NCBI GenBank assembly: GCA_021841725.1
Contig: JAKCEC010000017.1
Location: 1 to 14,001, forward strand
Direction: 5' to 3'
From: Actinomycetes bacterium
GTDB taxonomy: Bacteria > Actinomycetota > Acidimicrobiia > Acidimicrobiales > RAAP-2
Length of the DNA stretch: 14,001 nucleotides
Under the pieces are notes generated by a model, which ran no database searches, was not told the origin of the DNA, and was given only the letters and a program-made list of their open reading frames with translations. Shown here one piece after another: positions 7,945 through 14,001 of this stretch. The translations under genes and the position numbers were made by a program. Within the stretch, counting starts at the first letter, position 1; the number at the start of each line of letters is the position of its first letter.

Positions 7945-9170
7945 GCTTCGTCCTCCGTCACGTCGACCTCGAGGACGTCGAGTACGGCACCCTCGGCGTC
8001 CATCACCACGACTTCCTCGACGCGAACTTCGTGACCGGCGCCGTCGTCCACGACGTTGGCGATCTCCTCGATCACCGTGACCCCGTCGGTGAAGGCTTCG
8101 ACCGCCGGCCCGGTCTCGTGGGCGTGCGGGTCGTGCACCTGCGCCACCGTCTCGTCCACCACCACGCCGTCCTCGGTCCAGATTTCCTCGACCACCTCGT
8201 CGTTACCCTCGTTCTCGGAACGGATATCGATGCGCCAGCCGGTCAGGCGCGCGGCCAGACGGGCGTTCTGACCCTCCTTGCCGATGGCCAGGGAGAGTTG
8301 CTGGTCGTGGACGATGACCGTGGCGATCCCCTCCTCTTCGTTCAATTGGACCTCGCGCACGCGCGCGGGCGCCAACGCCGCCTGGATGAACTGGATGGGA
8401 TCGTCACTGTAGGGCACCACGTCGATGCGCTCCGAGCGCAATTCGTTGGTGATGTTGCGGACCCGTGACCCGCGGGCCCCCACGCAGGCACCGACCGGAT
8501 CGACCATGGTGTCGTTGGAGGCGACGGCGATCTTGGAGCGGTGACCGGGTTCGCGCGCCAGCGCCTTGATTTCGACGATACCGTTGGCGATCTCGGGTAC
8601 CTCGATCTCGAAGAGCTTGGCGACCAGGGCCGGGTGGGTGCGGCTGACGACGATTTGGGGCCCCTTATTCGTCTTGCGCACCTCCACGATGTACACCTTC
8701 ACCCGCGCGCCGTGTTCGTAGCGCTCGAAGGCGATCTGCTCCGCTTGGGGCAACAGGGCTTCGACGCGACCGAGGTCCAGCAGCGTGTAGCGGTTGTCGT
8801 TCTGCTGTACGGTGCCCGAGACGATGTCACCCTCGCGATTGGCGAATTCCTCGTACATCTGTCGCCGCTGGATGTCGCGGATCAACTGCATCAGCACCTG
8901 CTTGGCGGTCTGGGCCGCGATGCGCCCGAAGTCGTCGGGGGTCGCGTCCCACTCGCGGGTCACGTTACCGTCGAGGTCCAGTTCCAGTCCCCACACCTTG
9001 ATCTCGCCCGTCTCGGGGTTGATCTCGACCTCCGCGTCCTCCGCCGAGTCGGGCCGGCGCTTGTACGCGGCCAACAAGGCGTTGGCCAACGCGATGAGCA
9101 ACTCCCCCTCGTCGATGTTCTGATCACGGGCAATCTGTCCCAGCGCTTCTAAAAATTCGAAATTCGCCAT
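7941..9170 (-). CDS. nusA: transcription termination/antitermination factor NusA
   Basis: NusA binds RNA polymerase and affects pausing, intrinsic termination and rRNA antitermination. The 409-residue product has the N-terminal polymerase-binding domain (about 1-110) and an S1 domain (about 112-180, starting REGDIVSGTV). KH1 has GARG at 231-234 and KH2 has GKEG at 297-300. After residue 320 it ends in a Glu/Asp/Val-rich acidic tail without the C-terminal AR1/AR2 repeats of the E. coli protein, as is usual outside proteobacteria. ATG 9170 lies three bases after the rimP stop, with AAGG seven bases upstream. The gene ends TAA, overlapping the proposed ylxR start. Because NusA enhances intrinsic termination, the terminator in the operon leader may act in feedback. 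Confidence 0.97.
   Translation of the reverse strand: MANFEFLEALGQIARDQNIDEGELLIALANALLAAYKRRPDSAEDAEVEINPETGEIKVWGLELDLDGNVTREWDATPDDFGRIAAQTAKQVLMQLIRDIQRRQMYEEFANREGDIVSGTVQQNDNRYTLLDLGRVEALLPQAEQIAFERYEHGARVKVYIVEVRKTNKGPQIVVSRTHPALVAKLFEIEVPEIANGIVEIKALAREPGHRSKIAVASNDTMVDPVGACVGARGSRVRNITNELRSERIDVVPYSDDPIQFIQAALAPARVREVQLNEEEGIATVIVHDQQLSLAIGKEGQNARLAARLTGWRIDIRSENEGNDEVVEEIWTEDGVVVDETVAQVHDPHAHETGPAVEAFTDGVTVIEEIANVVDDGAGHEVRVEEVVVMDAEGAVLDVLEVDVTEDEA
7952..7956 (-). promoter_or_regulatory. ribosome binding site of ylxR inside the nusA end
   Basis: Minus-strand GGAGG, within the last codons of nusA, seven bases before the ATA at 7944. There is no other start codon at suitable distance that would use it for ylxR. 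This is the main evidence that translation of ylxR begins at the ATAA overlap. Confidence 0.6.
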
Positions 9171-9173
9171 GTC

Positions 9174-9668
9174 TTAGCCTTTCTTGCTCGTCGTTGAGGG
9201 GGGTTTGGCCCGCGAGGGCGACGGCTTGGGTTCGCCGCCCCACTGGAACACGGTGCGGGCGCGCTCGAGCGAAGAGATGTCGACCACGACCTCACCGAGG
9301 GCGGAGTCGGCCAGGGTGAGGGTGGTGTCGGTGACTTTCACGAGGGGCCCCTCGAGGCGGCGGGTGGGCTCTCCCTCACGCAGTTGACGCAAGGTCACCA
9401 CCTCGCCCAGCGCCGAGCGGAAGTGTTCGAGAGTGCGCAGACGCCGTTCCAACCCGGGGCTAGAGACGTCGAGGGTGAAGCGACCCGGGATGGGGTCGTT
9501 GAGGTCCAGCCACTCAGAGATCGCTCGGTTGGCGGCGGTCAAGGACTCGAGGTCGACTCCCCCAGCCCGGTTGACCGTCACGCTCAGGGTTCCCTTGGCG
9601 AGCTCGAGATCGTACAGTTCGAGACCGAGGCTGGATAGGAGCGAGCGCACTGGGGTCTCCAAATCCAT
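9174..9668 (-). CDS. rimP: ribosome maturation factor RimP
   Basis: RimP assists assembly of the 30S subunit. The 164-residue product shows the family signature DVSSPGLERRL at residues 67-77, followed by an SH3-like C-terminal domain with alternating beta strands (VTLRQL, LEGPLVKV, TLTLAD, EVVVDI). A Ser/Pro/Lys-rich end of about 20 residues is likely disordered. The start ATG 9668 is supported by GAGGAG at 9678-9673. It is the first gene after a strong promoter and a terminator hairpin, and it stops three bases before nusA, the conserved rimP-nusA arrangement. Confidence 0.94.
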   Translation of the reverse strand: MDLETPVRSLLSSLGLELYDLELAKGTLSVTVNRAGGVDLESLTAANRAISEWLDLNDPIPGRFTLDVSSPGLERRLRTLEHFRSALGEVVTLRQLREGEPTRRLEGPLVKVTDTTLTLADSALGEVVVDISSLERARTVFQWGGEPKPSPSRAKPPSTTSKKG

Positions 9669-9704
9669 GCCTCTCCTCTCTATGCCACCAGCGTTCGGAC
9701 AATG

Positions 9705-9732
9705 AAAAAGCGCGGGCCCGAGGCCCGCGCTT
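9705..9732 (-). terminator. intrinsic terminator in the rimP-nusA-infB leader
   Basis: An 11-bp perfect stem (AAGCGCGGGCC / GGCCCGCGCTT, 9732-9722 with 9718-9708) has a 3-base loop and ends in a run of five T on the minus strand (9709-9705). It lies downstream of the promoter at 9799-9771 and only 36 bases before the rimP ATG. Transcripts from that promoter therefore meet the terminator before any coding sequence. It would also end read-through from proS. A flanking 9-bp pairing (9747-9739 with 9700-9692, one G-U pair) could enclose the hairpin. Confidence 0.88.
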
Positions 9733-9770
9733 AAACGAGTCCAAACGTCCTGAGCGGACTGTCGGCTTCA

Positions 9771-9799
9771 ATTGTAGCAGTTGACCCCGGGGGTGACAA
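9771..9799 (-). promoter_or_regulatory. sigma70-type promoter for rimP-nusA-ylxR-infB operon
   Basis: Minus-strand TTGTCA (9799-9794), a 17-base spacer, and TACAAT (9776-9771), each differing from consensus by one base. Transcription would start near 9764, giving a leader of about 95 bases that contains the terminator at 9732-9705. The spacer includes a CCCCGGGG palindrome. It lies 57 bases after the proS stop (9855 to 9799). Confidence 0.8.
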
Positions 9800-9855
9800 C
9801 CGGCCCCGTCGATTACCGCCACCCCCGACGCACTCCCTCTGACGAGGGGCGACAC

Positions 9856-11268
9856 TCAGTAGGACTTGGCAATTATGGCGATGAGGTGGGGCTCTCCCTC
9901 GTGTTGGGGGATGGAGCCGTCGGCACGTTGCAGGCATCGCACGGTCATCGCCTCGGCCTTGAGGCGCGCCTCGCCCGACTCCCCCACGACATCCCAGGTC
10001 AGACGCGCGAATCCACGCTGCGCGGCGACGATCGCGTCCTCCAGCGTCGACACGTCGTGCGTGCGGTCGTCGCGAAACGCCCGAGCCGCCTCGTACATGT
10101 CACCCTGGATCTCCCCGAGTAGCTGTGCCACCACGCGGGCGACCTCCTCGAGCGACACCACCGATTTCTCCCCGGTATCACGGCGTACCACCGTCACCAG
10201 GCCCTGGGCGAGGTCGCGGGGGCCCACCTCGACGCGCACCGGGACGCCCTTCACCTCCCAATCGGTCACCCGGCGTCCGAAACTGCCGCGGCGACCGTCG
10301 TCGAGTTGGAACCGCACCCCGGCCGTCTCGAGCGCCTGGCCGATCTCGCCGCAGGCGGCGAGGACCGCGGTGTCCTCGCGCACCGCCACGATCACCACGG
10401 GCCAGGGGGCGACCGCCGGCGGCAGCACGAGGCCGTTATCGTCACCGTGGGCCATGATCAGTCCGCCCACCAGACGGGTGGACGCCCCCCACGACGTGGT
10501 GAAACAGAGCTCGGACTGTCCCTCCTCGCTCTGGTAGACAATGTCGAAGGCCCGCGCGAAATTCTGCCCGAGCTCGTGCGACGTCGCCATCTGCAGGGCC
10601 TTGCCGTCACGCATCATCCCCTCGCACGTGAGGGTGTTGGTGGCGCCCGCGAAACGCTCACTCGGTGGCTTGATGCCCAGGAACGTGGGGACCGCGAGCA
10701 CACGCTCTAAAAAGTCGTTGTACACCTGGTGGTGAATGGTGAGCGCGTAGGCGGAGGCGTCCTCGGCCGTGGCGTGTGCGGTGTGACCCTCCTGCCAGAG
10801 AAACTCTGAGGACCGCAGAAAGAGTCGCGGCCGCAACTCCCAGCGCACCACGTTGGCCCACTGATTCAACAGAAGGGGCAGGTCGCGGTAACTCTGAATC
10901 CACTTCGCCATGAACTCACCGATCACCGTCTCGGAGGTGGGGCGCACCACGACCGGCTCGGCGAGAAGTTCCCCGCCGGCGTGGGTCACGACGGCGAGTT
11001 CCGGGCTGAAGCCCTCGACGTGCTCGGCCTCCCTCGACAGGTAACTCTCGGGGATGAACAACGGGAAGTAGGCGTTTTGGGCCCCCGCGCGCTTAATACG
11101 CTCATCGATGGCGGACTGGATCCGCTCCCAGATGGCGTATCCGTATGGCCGGATCACCATCGTCCCGCGCACCGGACCGTTGTCGGCCATCTCGGCCTTG
11201 GCCACGACATCCTGGTACCACTTAGGGAAATCTTCGCTCTGGGGGGTCAAAACACTCGGGCCGGCCAC
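9856..11268 (-). CDS. proS: prolyl-tRNA synthetase, archaeal/eukaryote-like short type
   Basis: This class II enzyme charges tRNA-Pro. The 470-residue length, the motif 2 region FLRSSEFLWQEGHTAHA (about 150-166), RPTSET at 109-114 and the MAHGDDNGLVLPP segment match the short ProRS type found in archaea, eukaryotes and some bacteria. It lacks the inserted editing domain of the long E. coli type. The protein ends in tyrosine (AKSY), as in Thermus ProRS, where the terminal carboxylate reaches the active site. The C-terminal domain, however, has a single cysteine (about C445), so the four-cysteine zinc site is not present. GTG 11268 is supported by AGAGGAG at 11279-11273. The gene lies 57 bases after ispG and appears to end the dxr-rseP-ispG-proS unit. 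Confidence 0.96.
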   Translation of the reverse strand: MAGPSVLTPQSEDFPKWYQDVVAKAEMADNGPVRGTMVIRPYGYAIWERIQSAIDERIKRAGAQNAYFPLFIPESYLSREAEHVEGFSPELAVVTHAGGELLAEPVVVRPTSETVIGEFMAKWIQSYRDLPLLLNQWANVVRWELRPRLFLRSSEFLWQEGHTAHATAEDASAYALTIHHQVYNDFLERVLAVPTFLGIKPPSERFAGATNTLTCEGMMRDGKALQMATSHELGQNFARAFDIVYQSEEGQSELCFTTSWGASTRLVGGLIMAHGDDNGLVLPPAVAPWPVVIVAVREDTAVLAACGEIGQALETAGVRFQLDDGRRGSFGRRVTDWEVKGVPVRVEVGPRDLAQGLVTVVRRDTGEKSVVSLEEVARVVAQLLGEIQGDMYEAARAFRDDRTHDVSTLEDAIVAAQRGFARLTWDVVGESGEARLKAEAMTVRCLQRADGSIPQHEGEPHLIAIIAKSY

Positions 11269-11272
11269 AATT

Positions 11273-11279
11273 CTCCTCT
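11273..11279 (-). promoter_or_regulatory. ribosome binding site of proS
   Basis: Minus-strand AGAGGAG, four bases before GTG 11268. It decides for the GTG start. Confidence 0.7.
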
Positions 11280-11325
11280 TCGACGTGGCACGAGCCTAGT
11301 GACTCACGACGAACCCCAAAAGTCG

Positions 11326-12552
11326 CTATTCACTCCGACGACGAATGCGCTCGATCGTCCTCGCCGCGTTGTTCGCGTCCGCCCCCTTGGCGTCGAACAA
11401 TTCGGCGCGGTCGGCCGCCGCGGCCGCTTCCGCCGACACGTCGCGCGCCGCCAGGCGGGCCTCGATGCCCTCCTTAGCGATCTTCTGCGCCTCTTCGACC
11501 AGGGCGTCGACCATCTCGTCCTCGGGGACCACCCGAACGATCTGGCCGCGGATAAAGAGATGTCCCCGGTGTTTGCCCGCCGCGATCCCGAGGTCGGCGT
11601 GGCGCGCCTCGCCGGGTCCGTTCACGACGCACCCCATCACGGCCACCTGAATCGGGATGTCGAGGGCCGACAAGGCATTCTGCGCCTCGTTGGCCACCTT
11701 GATCACGTCGACCTCGGCGCGTCCACAACTGGGGCAGGCGATCAGGTCGAGTCCGGTGCGCTCGCGCAGACCCAGGAGCTCGAGCAGCTGGCGACCCGCC
11801 TTGGCCTCTTCGACGGGGTCCGCCGTCAGCGAGTAACGCAGGGTATCGCCGATACCCTCCGCCAGGAGCGTCCCGATGCCCGCGGTCCCCTTCACCAGCC
11901 CCCCCGGCAGTGGACCGGCTTCGGTGACGCCCAGGTGCAACGGGTGATCGAAGGTCTCCGAGGCCAGGCGGTACGCCGCGATCATGGTGGCGACCGCCGA
12001 CGCCTTCACGGAGATCTTGACGTCCTCGAAGCCCACCTCTTGGAAGTAGGCCAGCTCGAGGCGCGCGGATTCCACGAGCGCTTCGGGGGTCGCACCGCCG
12101 AAGCGCTCGTAGATGTCGGGGTGCAGACTGCCCGCGTTGACCCCGATGCGAATCGGTACGCCGCGATCCTTCGCCTCGGCCGCGACGAGCTTGATCTCCT
12201 CGGGCTTGCGCAGGTTGCCCGGGTTGAGGCGCAACCCGTGGACGCCCGCCTCGAGGGCGGCGAGGGCCATTTCGACGTGGAAGTGGATGTCGGCCACGAT
12301 CGGCACCGGCGAGCGTGGCACGATCTGGGCGAGACCCTCCGCGGCGGCGCGCTCGTTGCAGGTGCAGCGCACGATGTCGGCGCCGGCGCCGGCCAGCGCG
12401 TAAATCTGGGCCAGCGTGCCCTCCACGTCCGCGGTCTTGGTCGTCGTCATGGACTGAATCGATATGGGCGCGTCGCCACCGACTTTTACCGATCCGACCG
12501 AGATCTGGCGCGTACGACGACGGGGCGTGAGGCTATTAGCAGTGACATCCAC
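11326..12552 (-). CDS. ispG: 4-hydroxy-3-methylbut-2-enyl diphosphate synthase (flavodoxin/ferredoxin)
   Basis: IspG (GcpE) reductively converts MEcPP to HMBPP, the penultimate step of the MEP isoprenoid pathway. The 408-residue product has the N-terminal TIM-barrel with SIQSMTTTKTADV (31-43), RCTCNER (62-68) and GLRLNPGN (106-113). The C-terminal [4Fe-4S] domain has ligands C273 and C276 (CPSC), C308 and E315 in GCVVNGPGEARHADLG. A 40-50 residue Ala/Arg-rich tail goes beyond the conserved core. GTG 12552 is the only usable start: the next in-frame ATG falls inside the conserved region. The start abuts a run of seven G (the last is the G of GTG), and no well-spaced Shine-Dalgarno is visible. 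It follows rseP by 38 bases. Confidence 0.96.
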   Translation of the reverse strand: MDVTANSLTPRRRTRQISVGSVKVGGDAPISIQSMTTTKTADVEGTLAQIYALAGAGADIVRCTCNERAAAEGLAQIVPRSPVPIVADIHFHVEMALAALEAGVHGLRLNPGNLRKPEEIKLVAAEAKDRGVPIRIGVNAGSLHPDIYERFGGATPEALVESARLELAYFQEVGFEDVKISVKASAVATMIAAYRLASETFDHPLHLGVTEAGPLPGGLVKGTAGIGTLLAEGIGDTLRYSLTADPVEEAKAGRQLLELLGLRERTGLDLIACPSCGRAEVDVIKVANEAQNALSALDIPIQVAVMGCVVNGPGEARHADLGIAAGKHRGHLFIRGQIVRVVPEDEMVDALVEEAQKIAKEGIEARLAARDVSAEAAAAADRAELFDAKGADANNAARTIERIRRRSE

Positions 12553-12590
12553 CCCCCCATTCTGCCGTGCCCGGCGGGGCGCACAATCAA

Positions 12591-13853
12591 TTAGTGAAAA
12601 GGATTGGCGATGGGGTAGACAATGTCCAGGTAGAGGGTACTGGCGAAGAGCACCAGCAGGACCCCGACGAAGGCGAAAACCACCGGGGTCAGTTTGTTGA
12701 TGTCCGCGTGGTAGGCCTGACCGCCCCGCCGGCGCAACCGCTCGTAGGTGGCGATGGCCACGTAGCCACCGTCGAGCGGCAACATCGGCAGCATGTTCAT
12801 CAGTCCGACGAAGATATTCAAGGTGATCAAAATGGTGAAGAAGACCGGTACGTTGGACTGCGCCGCCTGATCCGCTAGTCGCACCACCTCCACGATCGAG
12901 ACCGGCCGCGTCGTCTGCGACGCCGTCGATCGTGCGGCCGAGGGAGTGGTCACCTGGTGCAGCAACGTCGAGAACTCGCCCGGCGAGAACACGTGCACGA
13001 GCGCGTGGGCCGCTTGATTGATGGTCGAACCCACGGTGGTGACGGAGTCGGGCACTGCGCGCAGCCAGTTCGTGTACACCGTGGGATTGGTCAATTGGAT
13101 ACCCAAGAGGCCCACCGGTGCCGGGCCGCTCACCTCGGGTTGACCGTTGACGCGCACGCGGCGCCCATCGACGGGGGTCGCGTGCAGTGTGACGTCGCGA
13201 CCGTCTCGCCGCACCACCAGGGTGATGGTCCGATTCGCGTGGGAGTGGATCAGGGTCGTGAGTACGTTCATCCCGTCGATTCGGTGACCGTCGATGGCGA
13301 CGATCTCGTCGCCGAGGTGCACGCCCGCGCGTTGCGCGGCGTTGAGCGCCTGGCCCTGCCAGCGGGTGAATCCGTCGACACTCACGCGCTGGGGGTCCGC
13401 GTGACCCACGAAGACGAGCGCCGCGTAAGCGATCAGTAGGGCCATCACGACGTGCATGAGGGACCCCGCCGAGGCGAACAGGACCTTGCGCGGATAACTC
13501 GCCGACCGGTACGTCCGTCTCTCCTGGTCGAGGTCGATGTCCTCGTACCACGTCATCCCCGGTACCTTGACGTAGCCCCCCAGCAAGAGCGCCCGGATCC
13601 CGTAGCGGGTCTCGCCGCGCGTCGTGGACCACAGGACCGGCCCGAACCCGACGAAGAAGTCGGTCACCTTCATCCCGGCGCGCTTGGCGGTGATGAAGTG
13701 ACCGAACTCGTGACCCATCACCATGGCGATGACCAAGAAGAGCACCAGGGGCAGGGCCCATCCGCCGACCCACGCCAGGAGTCCCACCAGTGCGAGCGTC
13801 CCCCCCAAGAGCGAGAGGACCGAGAACAGTGACGACCGACGGCTTTCGTTCAC
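12591..13853 (-). CDS. rseP: M50 site-2 membrane zinc metalloprotease (RseP/Rip1 type)
   Basis: This intramembrane protease family cleaves transmembrane anti-sigma factors and other short membrane proteins. The 420-residue product has the zinc motif HEFGH at 48-52 in the first membrane region, a GFGP segment at about 69-72, and a membrane segment at about 124-150. A PDZ domain lies around 165-228 (AGVHLGDEIVAIDGHRI), and the second active-site motif MNMLPMLPLDGG (352-363) supplies D361. A last hydrophobic helix is at about 388-412. The start is GTG 13853, overlapping the upstream stop by four bases (GTGA), with no visible Shine-Dalgarno, so coupling is likely. The substrate cannot be read from the sequence. 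The neighbours dxr and ispG are the usual ones for this family. Confidence 0.94.
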   Translation of the reverse strand: MNESRRSSLFSVLSLLGGTLALVGLLAWVGGWALPLVLFLVIAMVMGHEFGHFITAKRAGMKVTDFFVGFGPVLWSTTRGETRYGIRALLLGGYVKVPGMTWYEDIDLDQERRTYRSASYPRKVLFASAGSLMHVVMALLIAYAALVFVGHADPQRVSVDGFTRWQGQALNAAQRAGVHLGDEIVAIDGHRIDGMNVLTTLIHSHANRTITLVVRRDGRDVTLHATPVDGRRVRVNGQPEVSGPAPVGLLGIQLTNPTVYTNWLRAVPDSVTTVGSTINQAAHALVHVFSPGEFSTLLHQVTTPSAARSTASQTTRPVSIVEVVRLADQAAQSNVPVFFTILITLNIFVGLMNMLPMLPLDGGYVAIATYERLRRRGGQAYHADINKLTPVVFAFVGVLLVLFASTLYLDIVYPIANPFH

Positions 13854-14001
13854 GAGGGCAGGTTAGCGTGCGTGATTCGCCGAGCCCGCGCGTCATTGTC
13901 GATGACGGCGTCGAGGCTGGACAACGGATCATCCACGTAATCGTCCATCGTGCGAGCGACGAGCGCCACGATGTCGCGCCAGGCAGTGGGGCGAGGGACC
14001 A
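13850..14001 (-). CDS. dxr: 1-deoxy-D-xylulose 5-phosphate reductoisomerase, C-terminal end only
   Basis: An open frame enters from the right edge and ends in TGA at 13852-13850, giving 49 residues. The sequence WRDIVALVARTMDDYVDDPLSSLDAVIDNDARAR-type pattern (shown here from residue 7) resembles the helical C-terminus of DXR, where a stretch ending in SLxxVxxxDxxAR is typical. Placement directly before rseP and ispG, a very common order, supports the call. DXR makes MEP from DXP, the first committed step of the MEP pathway, so this gene and ispG serve the same route. No catalytic residue is visible in this fragment, so the identity rests on the tail and context. Confidence 0.7.
   Translation of the reverse strand, partial: VPRPTAWRDIVALVARTMDDYVDDPLSSLDAVIDNDARARRITHANLPS

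Noticed and set aside
9808..9850. Imperfect GC-rich stem just after the proS stop
   Set aside because: Pairing needs bulges or mismatches and there is no T-run, so it is not a convincing proS terminator.
9669..9855. A tRNA or small ORF in the proS-rimP gap, as metY lies before rimP in E. coli
   Set aside because: No cloverleaf-like arms or T-loop sequence were seen; promoter and terminator account for the gap.
11269..11325. Possible promoter between ispG and proS (TAGGCT-like -10)
   Set aside because: The -35 match is poor (TTTTGG) and the genes are close enough to be co-transcribed.
10981..12594. 537-codon plus-strand open frame opposite proS and ispG
   Set aside because: It spans the antisense of two well-supported genes and their spacer, with no family signature. 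High GC content suppresses stops in this frame.
12553..13932. Long in-frame upstream extension of ispG across rseP
   Set aside because: The frame stays open through rseP, but the extra residues have no IspG similarity and are the off-frame reading of the protease gene; IspG homology begins shortly after GTG 12552.

Overview
The window is GC-rich chromosomal housekeeping DNA, and every gene I can support lies on the minus strand, so transcription runs from position 14001 towards position 1. Gene content and order (dxr-rseP-ispG-proS, then rimP-nusA-ylxR-infB-rbfA-truB-ribF-rpsO-pnp) are those of a conserved bacterial block. GC-rich third positions, frequent GTG/TTG starts, an Ala/Pro/Gly-rich N-terminal region in IF-2 and the MEP-pathway/site-2-protease neighbours suggest an actinobacterium, possibly of the Acidimicrobiia. 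That placement is inference and is not proven by any single marker here.

Layout, in transcription order. (1) 14001-9856: the last 49 codons of a probable dxr, then rseP (M50 membrane protease), ispG (gcpE) and proS, closely spaced (4-base overlap, 38-base gap, 57-base gap). dxr and ispG are two steps of the MEP isoprenoid pathway. (2) 9855-9669: a 187-base intergenic region with a near-consensus promoter (TTGTCA, 17 bases, TACAAT) followed by an intrinsic terminator only 36 bases before rimP, which looks like an attenuator leader. (3) 9668-2734: rimP, nusA, ylxR, infB, rbfA, truB and ribF, packed with gaps of 3-45 bases or overlaps. Products serve 30S maturation, transcription elongation/termination, translation initiation, tRNA pseudouridylation and flavin cofactor synthesis. 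(4) 2733-1: rpsO and pnp, with an 84-base leader before rpsO and a strong 9-bp hairpin between the two genes. pnp runs off the left edge inside an Arg/Asp-rich tail made of 18-base DNA repeats.

The most notable points are regulatory. ylxR has no ATG, GTG or TTG start before its conserved motif; the reading frame points to an AUA codon inside a four-base ATAA overlap with the nusA stop, preceded by a strong GGAGG. The rimP-nusA operon appears to start with a promoter-terminator leader suited to attenuation. The rpsO leader contains two alternative partners for the same segment, one of which abuts the ribosome binding site. I found no mobile element, CRISPR array, rRNA or tRNA, and no wholly new multi-gene system. 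No gene-free stretch exceeds 300 bases.
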